Source of the DNA: Planctomycetota bacterium
Lineage (GTDB): Bacteria; Planctomycetota; UBA11346
Assembly (NCBI GenBank): GCA_028280785.1
Contig: JANQLF010000116.1
Location: 1 to 64,000 of the forward strand
Direction: 5' to 3'
DNA: 64,000 nt
In this document: in pieces, positions 30,202-39,892 of the stretch
Numbering within the stretch: the stretch's first letter is position 1
Layout of the letters: every line of letters starts with the position of its first letter
Position numbers and translations under genes: made by a program
Notes under the pieces: generated by a model
The model's database searches: none
Told to the model about the DNA's origin: nothing
The model's input: only the letters and a program-made list of their open reading frames with translations

Positions 30202-31725
30202 TTGATTGGGAAATTATTGGCTCAAGATAATCAGATAAATAATATAGTAATAGTTGGTGGTGGGACCTCAGGTTGGATTAGCGCTGCGTTGTTATCGCAA
30301 GTTCTAGGTAAAAACCTTAATATTACCTTGGTGGAATCTGATCAGATAGCTACCATAGGTGTGGGTGAGGCTACTATCCCACCATTAATGCGATTAAATA
30401 AAATTCTTGATCTTGATGAATCAAACTTTGTATCCAGTACACAAGGAAGTTTCAAGCTTGGAATTGATTTCGTGAACTGGAAGCGTATTGGTGAACGCTA
30501 TATGCACACTTTTGGGAAAGTAGGTGTCGACTCAAAATTTTGTGATTTTCCAAGCTTATGGCGAAGAAGTTTGGCCGAGGGGAGGAGTAGTGATTTTTGG
30601 GATTATTCATTTCATTATCAAGTAGCCAGGCAGAACAAGTTTACGAAATTACCAAAAAATTTAAAAAGCATATTAGGTAAATTGCCCTATGCATATCATT
30701 TCGATGCGTCTCTTTATGCCAAGCTTTTAAAGACTTATTCAGAGGATCGCGGTGTTAAACGCATAGAGGGAATAATTGAGGACGTCAATAAGACTAAAGA
30801 GGGTTTTATTTCCTCTGTGCGCCTGGAAAACAATCAAGAAATAAAAGGTGACTTTTTTATAGATTGTTCGGGGATTCGGTCGCTGTTGTTAGGGAAAGCT
30901 TTGAATGTTGAGTTCGAAGATTGGGGAGAGTGGTTGCCGTGTGACAGTGCCCTCGCAGTGCAAACTAAGAATATACATGCACCACCGCCATATACGGTAT
31001 CCACGGCATTGCCCTGTGGCTGGCAATGGCGCATTCCTTTGCAGCATCGTACTGGTAATGGTCTCGTATATAGCAGTTGTTATTGGGATGTTGAAGAGGC
31101 AACAAAAGTGCTCTTGGAAAATGTTGAAGGTGAGCCAATTAATGAACCGCGGCTTATAAAGTTTAGAACTGGTATGCGCAAGGAACAATGGAAAAACAAT
31201 TGTGTAGGAATTGGTCTGGCTGGCGGTTTTATCGAGCCATTGGAATCAACAAGTATACACTTTATCCAGAGAGCTGTGTTGAAATTAATTAATAAATTTC
31301 CTCGCAATGGCATCAAACAAGCAGAAATAAATAGGTTTAATAGAGAACTCCACGACGAATACTATAATGTGCGTGATTTTATAATATTGCATTATCATCT
31401 CAATGAGCGGGATGAAGAGTTTTGGGTTAAATGCCGAGAAATGGATATTCCGGAAACATTAAAGGAAAAAATTGACATTTTTCACGAATGCGGAAAAAAT
31501 TTTGCTGACTCAGAAATGTTGTTTTCGCCTAGTAGCTGGTATCAGGTTATGGTGGGGCAGGGTTTAATGCCTAAAGATTACCATCCATTTGCGGACACCT
31601 TTACCGAAGAGCAAATGGAAAATAGGCTATTGAGAATTAAGAGTGCTATTGAGTTGCAGGTTTCTAAAATGTCAAGCCATGCCGAATTCATACAGAAATT
31701 TTGCCCTGCTAGGCCACCAGAATAA
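30202..31725 (+). CDS. Tryptophan-halogenase-like flavin-dependent halogenase
   Basis: GGGTSGW nucleotide-binding motif, GVGEATIPP, SFKLGI (catalytic Lys region), CGWQWRIPLQ (WxWxIP), GFIEPLESTSIHF (Glu/EPLES). TTG start at 30202. Confidence 0.92.
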   Translation: MIGKLLAQDNQINNIVIVGGGTSGWISAALLSQVLGKNLNITLVESDQIATIGVGEATIPPLMRLNKILDLDESNFVSSTQGSFKLGIDFVNWKRIGERYMHTFGKVGVDSKFCDFPSLWRRSLAEGRSSDFWDYSFHYQVARQNKFTKLPKNLKSILGKLPYAYHFDASLYAKLLKTYSEDRGVKRIEGIIEDVNKTKEGFISSVRLENNQEIKGDFFIDCSGIRSLLLGKALNVEFEDWGEWLPCDSALAVQTKNIHAPPPYTVSTALPCGWQWRIPLQHRTGNGLVYSSCYWDVEEATKVLLENVEGEPINEPRLIKFRTGMRKEQWKNNCVGIGLAGGFIEPLESTSIHFIQRAVLKLINKFPRNGIKQAEINRFNRELHDEYYNVRDFIILHYHLNERDEEFWVKCREMDIPETLKEKIDIFHECGKNFADSEMLFSPSSWYQVMVGQGLMPKDYHPFADTFTEEQMENRLLRIKSAIELQVSKMSSHAEFIQKFCPARPPE

Positions 31726-31770
31726 CTTTGTGTAGTTGAGAAGACTATACAGGGGGAGAGTTAAATTTAT

Positions 31771-32640
31771 CTAAGTTTTATAATTCAGTTGTTCAATTAA
31801 TAGCGAAGCGACTTCTTTAAATTCATTTATTAATTCAGTGGGGTCATTTTTAAATCCAACACCATATTTTGCCACCATTCCATAGAAATGTTTGCGATTG
31901 GCCTGGATAAAGCGCATATGACCAGCGCCTTCATTCACTTCTTGTTCAATAATTTTCAAATTTCCGTGTGCGTGAACAATTTTGACTTTGTCTTTGACAA
32001 TGTTTGGAACTCCATAACGCAGGTTGTATTCCGGCCATAGAGCCAAGATTCTGAGATTAGAATAGTAAAGACTCACGCGAAATGCGGCTTGATCCATTTG
32101 ATAGTTTTTGACATTTACACCAAGTTTATGTAAACGTACCCACTCCGAAAAAAAGTGCCTTGTATCATCACTTCGTTTATAGGACATCACCCCGCCATTA
32201 TATTCAGTAAAGCACGCAGGAACTGGTGGGAAAACTTTGTCTAATCCAGACTCGATAACTTTTATGTGGATGCGCTGAGGCGCGGGCATCGCCGCAATGT
32301 CGAATTGATCAAGGCAATCAAATAACTCATCGATTCTATCGGTAATCAAAGTGTCGCCATCTAAATAAAGTATGCGGTCAAAGCGCATGGATGTTAAGGC
32401 TTTAAATTTGGGGCTACGCCAGTGTTCAAAGTCATTGTGAGCTTCTACCACATCAAAGAATTTGTTTAAGTCTGTTAGCTGGCTAGCCTTTTGGAAAGTT
32501 TCTTGATCAATATGTAGGTCAATTGGTAGCTCTGGCATGTGTTGTCTCGCTGAAACAGCTGAGACCAATGTCTCGAGTAACCATGGTAATCCTGATGCAC
32601 CATAAACTATTCCTCGATCTAAACTTTTCCCGTTAGTCAT
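31771..32640 (-). CDS. GT8-like glycosyltransferase
   Basis: FDRILYLDGDTLITDRIDELF (DxD) and YNGGVMSYKRS. Confidence 0.7.
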   Translation of the reverse strand: MTNGKSLDRGIVYGASGLPWLLETLVSAVSARQHMPELPIDLHIDQETFQKASQLTDLNKFFDVVEAHNDFEHWRSPKFKALTSMRFDRILYLDGDTLITDRIDELFDCLDQFDIAAMPAPQRIHIKVIESGLDKVFPPVPACFTEYNGGVMSYKRSDDTRHFFSEWVRLHKLGVNVKNYQMDQAAFRVSLYYSNLRILALWPEYNLRYGVPNIVKDKVKIVHAHGNLKIIEQEVNEGAGHMRFIQANRKHFYGMVAKYGVGFKNDPTELINEFKEVASLLIEQLNYKT

Positions 32641-32732
32641 GGATTTAAATGTTTCCTGTATGCTTAATTGAGACTACGATACAGTCTAGACATGGGTTAA
32701 TGACCGCAAGCCTATCAAATGAATAATCGCTA

Positions 32733-35700
32733 TTAAGACAAATTTTCAGCAAGTTGTTTAATGCCTTTAAGGTCTAACTTACCACTGCCGAGTACAGGTA
32801 ATTCTTCGACTTCGTGAATATCTTTTGATTTTGGTTTGAAAATCGGTGGAAAATCATCGAGTGATTTCAGCATCTCGTTCACGTCGCACTCAACACCGGT
32901 GTGCATAACAACCAAGCGCTCACCGCGTTGTGGATCGCTCACAGCGGCGACAGCGACCATGCATTCAGCATTTATATCAGCAGCGAATTTTTGCAGACTC
33001 TCTTGAACATTATCAAGCGGAACCATTTCACCGCCAACTTTGGCGAAACGTGCTAAACGACCGGTGATGTAAATAAAGCCGTCCTCATCGACGTGGCCAA
33101 TGTCGCCGGTGTCGTAACCACCATGAATAAATACTTCTTTGGTTTTTTCTTCTTGACCCAGGTAGCCCATCATGCGTGCAGGACTACGCACAACCAGCAG
33201 ACCACTTTCACCAGCAGCTAAGCGCTCTTTGTTTTCTGGATTAACGGTGAAGACATCGATGCCTGGAAGTGGACGGCCAATCGAATTATCACGCGTACCG
33301 GTTTCTTTGACGCCGTCATGACTGGTATTTAATACATTTGCAGAAACTACCGGTGCCAGTTCGGTACAACCGTAACCCTCGAGTAATTCAGCATTATATT
33401 TTTCACGGAATTGATCGCGCAAATCAACTGGACATTTTTCCGAACCAACCATGGCAAAGCGCAAAGTCTTTAATTGTTCGGCTTCGATACGACGCATATA
33501 CGAACGTACAAAGGTTGGTGTGCTGATTAAAATGCTGGCATCATGCCCTTGAATTAATTTACCGATTGCTTTGCCATCGCGTGGATCGATTTGACAGATA
33601 GAGCCGAGACCATTGCAAACACATAACCACAAGCCAATGCTTAAACCAAAGCTGTGGAAGAATGGTAAGGGATTTAAGATGCGATCATGTTTGGCATCGA
33701 TATTTAAATGCTGGCACACAGCGCGGCTATTAAACAACATATTACGGTGACTGAGTTGCACGCCTTTTGGTTGGCCTGTTGAACCAGAGCTAAAGAGAAT
33801 CGTTGCACAGTCATCGGCACGGCCTTTACATATAACCGCTGTGGGTAGGCACATGATAGCAGCCATCCACATGATTACTTTCACCTTGCTGACGGCGCTC
33901 ATGCAATCTTCAATGAAAATCATGTTAACTGGTAGCTCGTCTAGTTTTAAATGACGCCAGTATAATTTTGAAGTGATAACGGTTTTTAAACCACTGCTGG
34001 TACACATGTAGTCGATATTTTCTTTGCCGACGGTGTGGTTGAGGTTCACACTGCAGCGACCATCCATGGCTGCGGCAATATTGACCAGGGCACCGGCGCG
34101 ACCAGGTGGCAGTAAAATACCAACGCGTTCTTCATCGTTTTCCCAATTAAATGTTGGAATCAGCGCTTTGGCCGTTGCGGCAAGGGTTAAATAATTCAGT
34201 GAACCTTTTTCTTCGATGACTGCCTGACGGAAGGGATGACGTTTGGCCCGTTTTAAAAATGCGGTAGCCAAAGTATCCTGTATCTTATCAGTATGTGCTT
34301 GTGCAGTTTCGTAAGCGAGAGCAGCCACGGCTTGTTGCGCCTCCAAGGAAGTCACCGAAGTATTCAAGGCTTCACCAATCTGTAAACGGACTCCTCGACG
34401 TGGTCGTGGGAAATCTTTGTGAATAGCGCGGCTGGCGATGCTACCGTAGAGACCATCAAGGTGTGCAGGAATAACTGGTACACCAGCACGTTTAGCGATG
34501 CGTTCCATGCCGCGTTGAAATGTATCGATTTGGCCACTGCGCGTCAGTTTGCCTTCTGGGAAAATAACAACAACTTCACCGGCTTTGGCTGCTTCAACGG
34601 CGGCGTCGATCGACGCAACAAGTGCACGTCGACCACCGTCACCGGCAATAGGGATCACACCAAGGGCGCGTAAAAAGAATCCGATAACTGGCATGTCTAA
34701 GTATTTTTTATAGACCAGGAATTTACCATGACGGGGTAGGTTAGGTCCTAGGATTAATCCGTCGACATAGCTTACGTGATTACAAACAATTAAACAGCCA
34801 CCTTGGAGTGGAATATTATCGGCACCACGGACATCTACTTTGTAACAAAAACGAGTTAATAAAACAAACGGCAGCGCAGCTAATTGGTAGCGATAAATAA
34901 AGGCGGTAATGATGGCCAGTGTGGCGCAGAAAATAGCGGTATATAAAAGGATGATTGGTGTAATGGTAAAAAAGCCAGCAACGTAAACGGTTGCGAAGCC
35001 AAGCAAGGTACCGGTTGAACCTAAGAGACCGGCAATCGCGAATAAACGCCCGCGTTCTTCTGAGCGGCTGCGTTGCTGCAACATGGTGTTGATTGGAACA
35101 ATGATTAATCCGAATCCGATACCGGTCAGCAGAATGCCCATGCTGAATGAATTAACCGTGCTATGTTGCATCGATTCTAAAACGGTCATCGCAATGACAG
35201 CTGTTTCAGCATGACATGCAGCAAAACCAGCGTAGAGCAATCCAGCTCCACTTATTAATGCACCGATACACGGAATAGCTCCAGGATAACTACGCGTGTG
35301 TAAACGACTGGCGAGTAAGCTGCCGACAATAATGCCAAGCAAGATCCAAAAACTGAGTAAAGCGTATTGAGCCTGACTTAAACCATAGGTAATCGCTATG
35401 CTTGGTAGTAAAGAAATAAGTAATGCACCAACAAACCAAAAGGCACTTAAGGCTAAAATTAATTGCCATAAACGATAACCAGAGCGCAATAAAGAAATAT
35501 GTGCCTTCACATCCCACATCGTTGATAAATTGATATTGGCATTTTGTGGTTTCAGAGGAGCAATACGAAACGCACTTAAAATACCAAGCCCAGCAATTAA
35601 TAAAGCGATGCAGGCCATCATCACGGGCATCGACATACTGCTAAACATGCTGCTGCTAATATTTATCGGATCGACTGCTGCTGTTAAAATGGTTCCAGTA

Positions 35701-36155
35701 ATAATGGCGACGGTAGTCAGTGCTTGGATTTGACCATTGGCGCGTTCTAAATGATGCTCACTGACTAACTGTGGGATAATAGCGTATTTCGCAGGCGCAT
35801 ATAATGCACTTTGTGCACCAAGTAATAAAATTGAAGCAATCATTAATGGAAAGCTGTTAATCGCTAAGGCAGAAATACCGAATAAAATAAGTATGCATTC
35901 GCTACAACGCAAAAAACGAATATAACTATGCATCGGCAAACGGTCGGCAAAAAATCCACCGAGTGGTTGGAGCACTATCATGGGTAACATGAAAACCAGA
36001 CCGAGGAGGGCAGCGCGTTGAGCACCGACTTGGCTGGATACACCGATGGCTGCCACAAAGGCAAAGGTGGTGCGGAAGAAGTTATCGTTGATGGCTCCGC
36101 AGGCCTGCGAAATCAGGTGGCCGTCGAATCCACGTTTATGAGCAATGTCGTCCAT
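32733..36155 (-). CDS. MFS (LplT-like) - PlsC acyltransferase - AMP-ligase fusion (Aas-type)
   Basis: N-terminal MFS helices; NHVSYVDGLILG and VVIFPEGKLTRSG (PlsC); FSSGSTGQPKGVQLSH and YDTGDIGHVDEDGFIYITGR (AMP-binding). Start MDDIAHKRG at 36155 preferred. Confidence 0.92.
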   Translation of the reverse strand: MDDIAHKRGFDGHLISQACGAINDNFFRTTFAFVAAIGVSSQVGAQRAALLGLVFMLPMIVLQPLGGFFADRLPMHSYIRFLRCSECILILFGISALAINSFPLMIASILLLGAQSALYAPAKYAIIPQLVSEHHLERANGQIQALTTVAIITGTILTAAVDPINISSSMFSSMSMPVMMACIALLIAGLGILSAFRIAPLKPQNANINLSTMWDVKAHISLLRSGYRLWQLILALSAFWFVGALLISLLPSIAITYGLSQAQYALLSFWILLGIIVGSLLASRLHTRSYPGAIPCIGALISGAGLLYAGFAACHAETAVIAMTVLESMQHSTVNSFSMGILLTGIGFGLIIVPINTMLQQRSRSEERGRLFAIAGLLGSTGTLLGFATVYVAGFFTITPIILLYTAIFCATLAIITAFIYRYQLAALPFVLLTRFCYKVDVRGADNIPLQGGCLIVCNHVSYVDGLILGPNLPRHGKFLVYKKYLDMPVIGFFLRALGVIPIAGDGGRRALVASIDAAVEAAKAGEVVVIFPEGKLTRSGQIDTFQRGMERIAKRAGVPVIPAHLDGLYGSIASRAIHKDFPRPRRGVRLQIGEALNTSVTSLEAQQAVAALAYETAQAHTDKIQDTLATAFLKRAKRHPFRQAVIEEKGSLNYLTLAATAKALIPTFNWENDEERVGILLPPGRAGALVNIAAAMDGRCSVNLNHTVGKENIDYMCTSSGLKTVITSKLYWRHLKLDELPVNMIFIEDCMSAVSKVKVIMWMAAIMCLPTAVICKGRADDCATILFSSGSTGQPKGVQLSHRNMLFNSRAVCQHLNIDAKHDRILNPLPFFHSFGLSIGLWLCVCNGLGSICQIDPRDGKAIGKLIQGHDASILISTPTFVRSYMRRIEAEQLKTLRFAMVGSEKCPVDLRDQFREKYNAELLEGYGCTELAPVVSANVLNTSHDGVKETGTRDNSIGRPLPGIDVFTVNPENKERLAAGESGLLVVRSPARMMGYLGQEEKTKEVFIHGGYDTGDIGHVDEDGFIYITGRLARFAKVGGEMVPLDNVQESLQKFAADINAECMVAVAAVSDPQRGERLVVMHTGVECDVNEMLKSLDDFPPIFKPKSKDIHEVEELPVLGSGKLDLKGIKQLAENLS

Positions 36156-36257
36156 GTCGCGCTCCTTTGTATCGTCTGATCTAAAGTTAACGATCGATAA
36201 CATAAAGTCAACACCCGATTACATACTCGCACGGTGCATGCTCATCGACCCTTGACC

Positions 36258-36280
36258 AGGATGCCTAAACAGGGCATCCT
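36258..36280. repeat. Inverted repeat upstream of the STAS gene
   Basis: AGGATGCC taaacag GGCATCCT. Confidence 0.6.
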
Positions 36281-36307
36281 TACGCGCTAGCAGCTAAGGG
36301 GCTCGTG

Positions 36308-36637
36308 ATGGCAGATGAACTGCAAGTACTTGATCAGGATGGGGTTAACGTCGTTACCGTTATCGAAACGGAATGCGCCCAGATTTGGTCTCTACTGCAA
36401 CCGCTGATCGAAGGCGGCAAGAAATCCTGTGTACTCGACTTTAGCAATGTGAACTATCTCAACTCAATGAGCATTGCTGCGATCATTGGTTTGAACAAGA
36501 AAGTCGCAGGGGCAGGTGGTAAATTGGCTCTGGCTAATTTGCAGGACAATATCCAGTCGGTTTTCCGCATTTTGAAGCTCGAAAAGCTCTTTGATCTCAG
36601 CTTGGACATGGCTGGGGCCAAAGCTGCCGTTTCCTAA
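36308..36637 (+). CDS. STAS-domain protein (anti-sigma-factor-antagonist-like)
   Basis: CVLDFSNVNYLNSMSIAAIIGLNKKVAGAGGKLALANLQDNIQSVFRILKLEKLFDL. Confidence 0.88.
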   Translation: MADELQVLDQDGVNVVTVIETECAQIWSLLQPLIEGGKKSCVLDFSNVNYLNSMSIAAIIGLNKKVAGAGGKLALANLQDNIQSVFRILKLEKLFDLSLDMAGAKAAVS

Positions 36638-36720
36638 ATAAGAATCGTTTTCAATCACCGAGGGCTTGATAAACAGACCACTAAGTCTGGTTAGATACGT
36701 GTTTTATAAGCCTTAGTTGC

Positions 36721-36739
36721 TTTTGGTAAAATACCAAAA
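36721..36739. promoter_or_regulatory. Palindromic candidate operator upstream of the acyl-CoA dehydrogenase gene
   Basis: TTTTGGTA-AAA-TACCAAAA perfect 8-bp arms, followed by a further TTGGTAAAA half-site. Confidence 0.45.
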
Positions 36740-36825
36740 AGATTGGTAAAAACCCAAGGCGAGTGTTGAATCCTCGCTGCCGAGGCCCATAATAGAAGAA
36801 GCATTCCACAGGAGGATTGGCTGAC

Positions 36826-38760
36826 ATGGCTGATGACGACAAAGCAAAGATGCAAGAGAACAAAGAGGTCATAGACACCACGGGTATGTCCGAGGGCAAA
36901 GCGGCTGCCTTACAAATGGCCGAAGCGGCGCGTCAGCAGTCATGGAGTAAAGCGAGTTTTAGTAAGGACTTGTTCATGGGTGATGTGGACATGGGCCTGA
37001 TTCATCCCTTCCCCTTACAACCGCAAGAAGACATCGACGCTGGTAAAGATTTTTTAGATAAATTTAAAGCAATTTTAAAAGACCAAGTTGATCCCGATCA
37101 AATCGATCGCGATGGCGAAATTCCGGATGAGATTATCGAAGCCCTCGTCGATATTGGAGCCTTTGGTATTAAAGTGCCTGAGCAATATGAAGGTCTCGGT
37201 TTATCGCAGACGAATTATTTACATGCTGCGGAATTAATGGGTAGCCGTTGTGCAAACGTGACGGTGTTGTTATCAGCACACCAAAGTATTGGTGTGTCGC
37301 AGCCCTTATTGTTATACGGTACTGAAGAGCAAAAGAAAAAATATTTACCGAAAGTTGCCAAAGACACGATTTCTGCATTTGCCTTAACTGAAATTGGTGT
37401 GGGTAGTGACCCGGCAAAAATGGAAACCAGCATTGAGCCGACCGAAGATGGTGAACATTACGTTATCAATGGTCGGAAGTTATGGTGTACGAACGGAACG
37501 CGTGCGGGTGTCATCGTGGTCATGGGACGAACACCAGATAAAGAAATTAAAGGCAAAATGCGTCGTCAGGTTTCCGCCTTTATTTTAGATATGGATACAC
37601 CAGGCATTACGATTGAACATCGTTGCCGCTTTATGGGTTTGAAATCAATTTATAATGCGGTGGTTAGCTTCGATAATGTAAAAGTGCCAAAAGAAAATTT
37701 AATAGGTGAAGAAGGTCGCGGTCTTAAAGTTGCGCTCGATACATTGAATACCGGTCGTTTAACCGTTGCTGGTGCCTGTGTTGGTATTTCCAAGCGCTGT
37801 TTAGAATTAGCCAGCGCTTGGTCACAGCAACGCGTACAATGGGGTGGTCCAATCGCCAAACACTCAGCCATCGCTGATAAAATTGGTAAAATGGCCGCGC
37901 GTATTTTTGCGATGCAGGCTTTGGTGACGTTAACTGGTCGTCTCGTTGATATGAAGAAGGCTGATATTCGTTTAGAATCAGCGATGAGTAAAATGAAGGC
38001 TACCGAAGATTCCTATTCAATAATCGATGAAGTGATGCAGATACGCAGTGGTCGCGGTTATGAAACTGCTGAGTCATTAGCTGCACGTGGTGAAAAAGGT
38101 GTATCGGTTGAACGCAATATGCGCGATGCACGTATTAATACGATTTTCGAAGGTTCGTCGGAAATCATGCGTTTAATCATCGCCCGTGATGCAATGGACC
38201 CGCATTTAGCGATTGCTGGTGATGTACTGAATTCGAAATTGCCAAAATGGACTCGCTTTAAAGCAGCATTAAAAGCTGGTTTAACCTATGCGTGGTGGTA
38301 TCCGAGCACCTTCTTGCCATTTGGCGCAAAAGGTACCAGTGGCATGCATAGCCGCTTAAAACACCAAGTGAATAGTGCTGCTCGCATTAGTCGCAAATTG
38401 GCACGGCGATTATTTCATGCCATGGCGCGCTTTGGCCCGAAACTCGAACGTGAACATATATTGCTCAAAAGGTTCGTAGATATAGGCACCGAAGTCTGCG
38501 TCATGTGCGCCGTGTCCTCGTATGCGCAGGCGCTCTATAATAAAGATAAAAATATCGAATATATTGAGCTTGCCGAGTTATATTGCAAAGAGGCGAAGTT
38601 GAACATTAAACAATTGTTTGCCGGTGTCAGCTCGAATAATGATGCCCAAGTGTATAAGATGGCACAAAAGGTCATGGAAGAAGACAAATTCGACTGGCTG
38701 ACATCAGGCATTGTTGAAGAGGATTACACAGACATCATGGGTACTGCTGACGACGAATAG
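36826..38760 (+). CDS. Acyl-CoA dehydrogenase family protein with C-terminal extension
   Basis: FALTEIGVGSDPAKMETS, YVINGRKLWCTNGT, RDARINTIFEGSSEIMRLIIARD. Confidence 0.93.
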   Translation: MADDDKAKMQENKEVIDTTGMSEGKAAALQMAEAARQQSWSKASFSKDLFMGDVDMGLIHPFPLQPQEDIDAGKDFLDKFKAILKDQVDPDQIDRDGEIPDEIIEALVDIGAFGIKVPEQYEGLGLSQTNYLHAAELMGSRCANVTVLLSAHQSIGVSQPLLLYGTEEQKKKYLPKVAKDTISAFALTEIGVGSDPAKMETSIEPTEDGEHYVINGRKLWCTNGTRAGVIVVMGRTPDKEIKGKMRRQVSAFILDMDTPGITIEHRCRFMGLKSIYNAVVSFDNVKVPKENLIGEEGRGLKVALDTLNTGRLTVAGACVGISKRCLELASAWSQQRVQWGGPIAKHSAIADKIGKMAARIFAMQALVTLTGRLVDMKKADIRLESAMSKMKATEDSYSIIDEVMQIRSGRGYETAESLAARGEKGVSVERNMRDARINTIFEGSSEIMRLIIARDAMDPHLAIAGDVLNSKLPKWTRFKAALKAGLTYAWWYPSTFLPFGAKGTSGMHSRLKHQVNSAARISRKLARRLFHAMARFGPKLEREHILLKRFVDIGTEVCVMCAVSSYAQALYNKDKNIEYIELAELYCKEAKLNIKQLFAGVSSNNDAQVYKMAQKVMEEDKFDWLTSGIVEEDYTDIMGTADDE

Positions 38761-38762
38761 TT

Positions 38763-39071
38763 ATGCAGTGTCCAAACTGTGGTGATCCGAATTATCAACA
38801 AGGGGGCAAATGCGCTGCATGCGGATTTGAACCTTTAAATGATCCTCATGTGCTTGAGAAAGGTCGGGAACAGCGTGCCACTGAAGAAAAAGAGGAATTT
38901 AATACCAACTTAATTGTTGGCGCTATTGCTTTAGCTTTTTTCCTATTTGTTTTTTGGTTTTTCCCAAGTGGTAAAAAATCTAGCGACTGGTTTACGCTAA
39001 CGTTCTGGGAAACCATTTGGGCAGTTGGTCTCGGTGTAGCGGCATTTACCATTTCATTTAAAAAACACTAA
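38763..39071 (+). CDS. Small zinc-ribbon membrane protein
   Basis: CPNCGDPNYQQGGKCAACGFEP followed by two hydrophobic segments. Confidence 0.7.
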   Translation: MQCPNCGDPNYQQGGKCAACGFEPLNDPHVLEKGREQRATEEKEEFNTNLIVGAIALAFFLFVFWFFPSGKKSSDWFTLTFWETIWAVGLGVAAFTISFKKH

Positions 39072-39790
39072 GACTGCTTGCGAAACTCGCTGGGCGTACA
39101 ATTACAATATTTTTTAAATAAGCGGCTGAAGTAGTAGGGGCTTTGAAAGCCACAGTGCTCGGCAATGTCTTGGATGTTTTGATTACTTTCGCGCAATAAT
39201 TGTTGAGCGAGTGCGAGGCGTTGTTCAATGACATAGTGCATTAACGACGTGCCCAATTCTTGTTTAAATAATTGGCGCAGATAATCGGGGCTGAGATAAA
39301 CCGAAGCCGCGATGCGCTCTATGCTCAGTGCTTCGCTAAGATTATTCTGAATAAATGTTTTTGCTTGATCAACTGGTGATGCGTTGGTGTCTGTCTGGGT
39401 TTGTTGAAACGAAAGTGCGACTAATCCGGCAAGGCAATCGAGCGTCGCTTGATGATGTGATCGTTGCAGCGTTTGATCTATCATGGCAAAAAGCGCGTCG
39501 ATTTCTTGCGTACGCGGATAAATACCGGCTTGTATGTCTTGGGCGTGGCAGCCATGTACGCCGATGCAGATTTGTTGACCTGCTATTTGGTTTTTGATCC
39601 AATGCTCCTGGCCTGGTTGATAAACAAAGACTGATGAGCCTGTATAATTCAGTGTTTGGTGTTCTTGATGCAATGACCCGCTGCATTGGTCACACCAGAC
39701 GATTTCTGTGCAAGTGTGATCGTGTGCCGAGCATTCGTGCCCGGCGGTTATATCAATTTTAAATGCGTAAATACACGAGACCTGAACCAT
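39068..39790 (-). CDS. AraC family transcriptional regulator
   Basis: AraC HTH (NIQDIAEHCGFQSPYYFSRLFKKYCNCTPSEFRK); N-terminal cupin-like region. Confidence 0.88.
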   Translation of the reverse strand: MVQVSCIYAFKIDITAGHECSAHDHTCTEIVWCDQCSGSLHQEHQTLNYTGSSVFVYQPGQEHWIKNQIAGQQICIGVHGCHAQDIQAGIYPRTQEIDALFAMIDQTLQRSHHQATLDCLAGLVALSFQQTQTDTNASPVDQAKTFIQNNLSEALSIERIAASVYLSPDYLRQLFKQELGTSLMHYVIEQRLALAQQLLRESNQNIQDIAEHCGFQSPYYFSRLFKKYCNCTPSEFRKQS

Positions 39791-39892
39791 TGTGCTTATT
39801 ATTTGCAGTTGCACTTGGCTGCCAAGCCTGCGTTCAGATTGTGCAAGAAACTACGTCAGTTTGTACATGTTCATGCAAGACATACTGTTAGA

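Noticed and set aside
30202-31725. Halogenase as part of a classical natural-product gene cluster
   Set aside because: No NRPS, PKS, terpene or standard RiPP enzymes are visible in the window.
39686-39892. N-terminal extension of the PhyH ORF
   Set aside because: It covers the divergent AraC promoter/start region and has no PhyH similarity; start at 39893-39902 is more likely.
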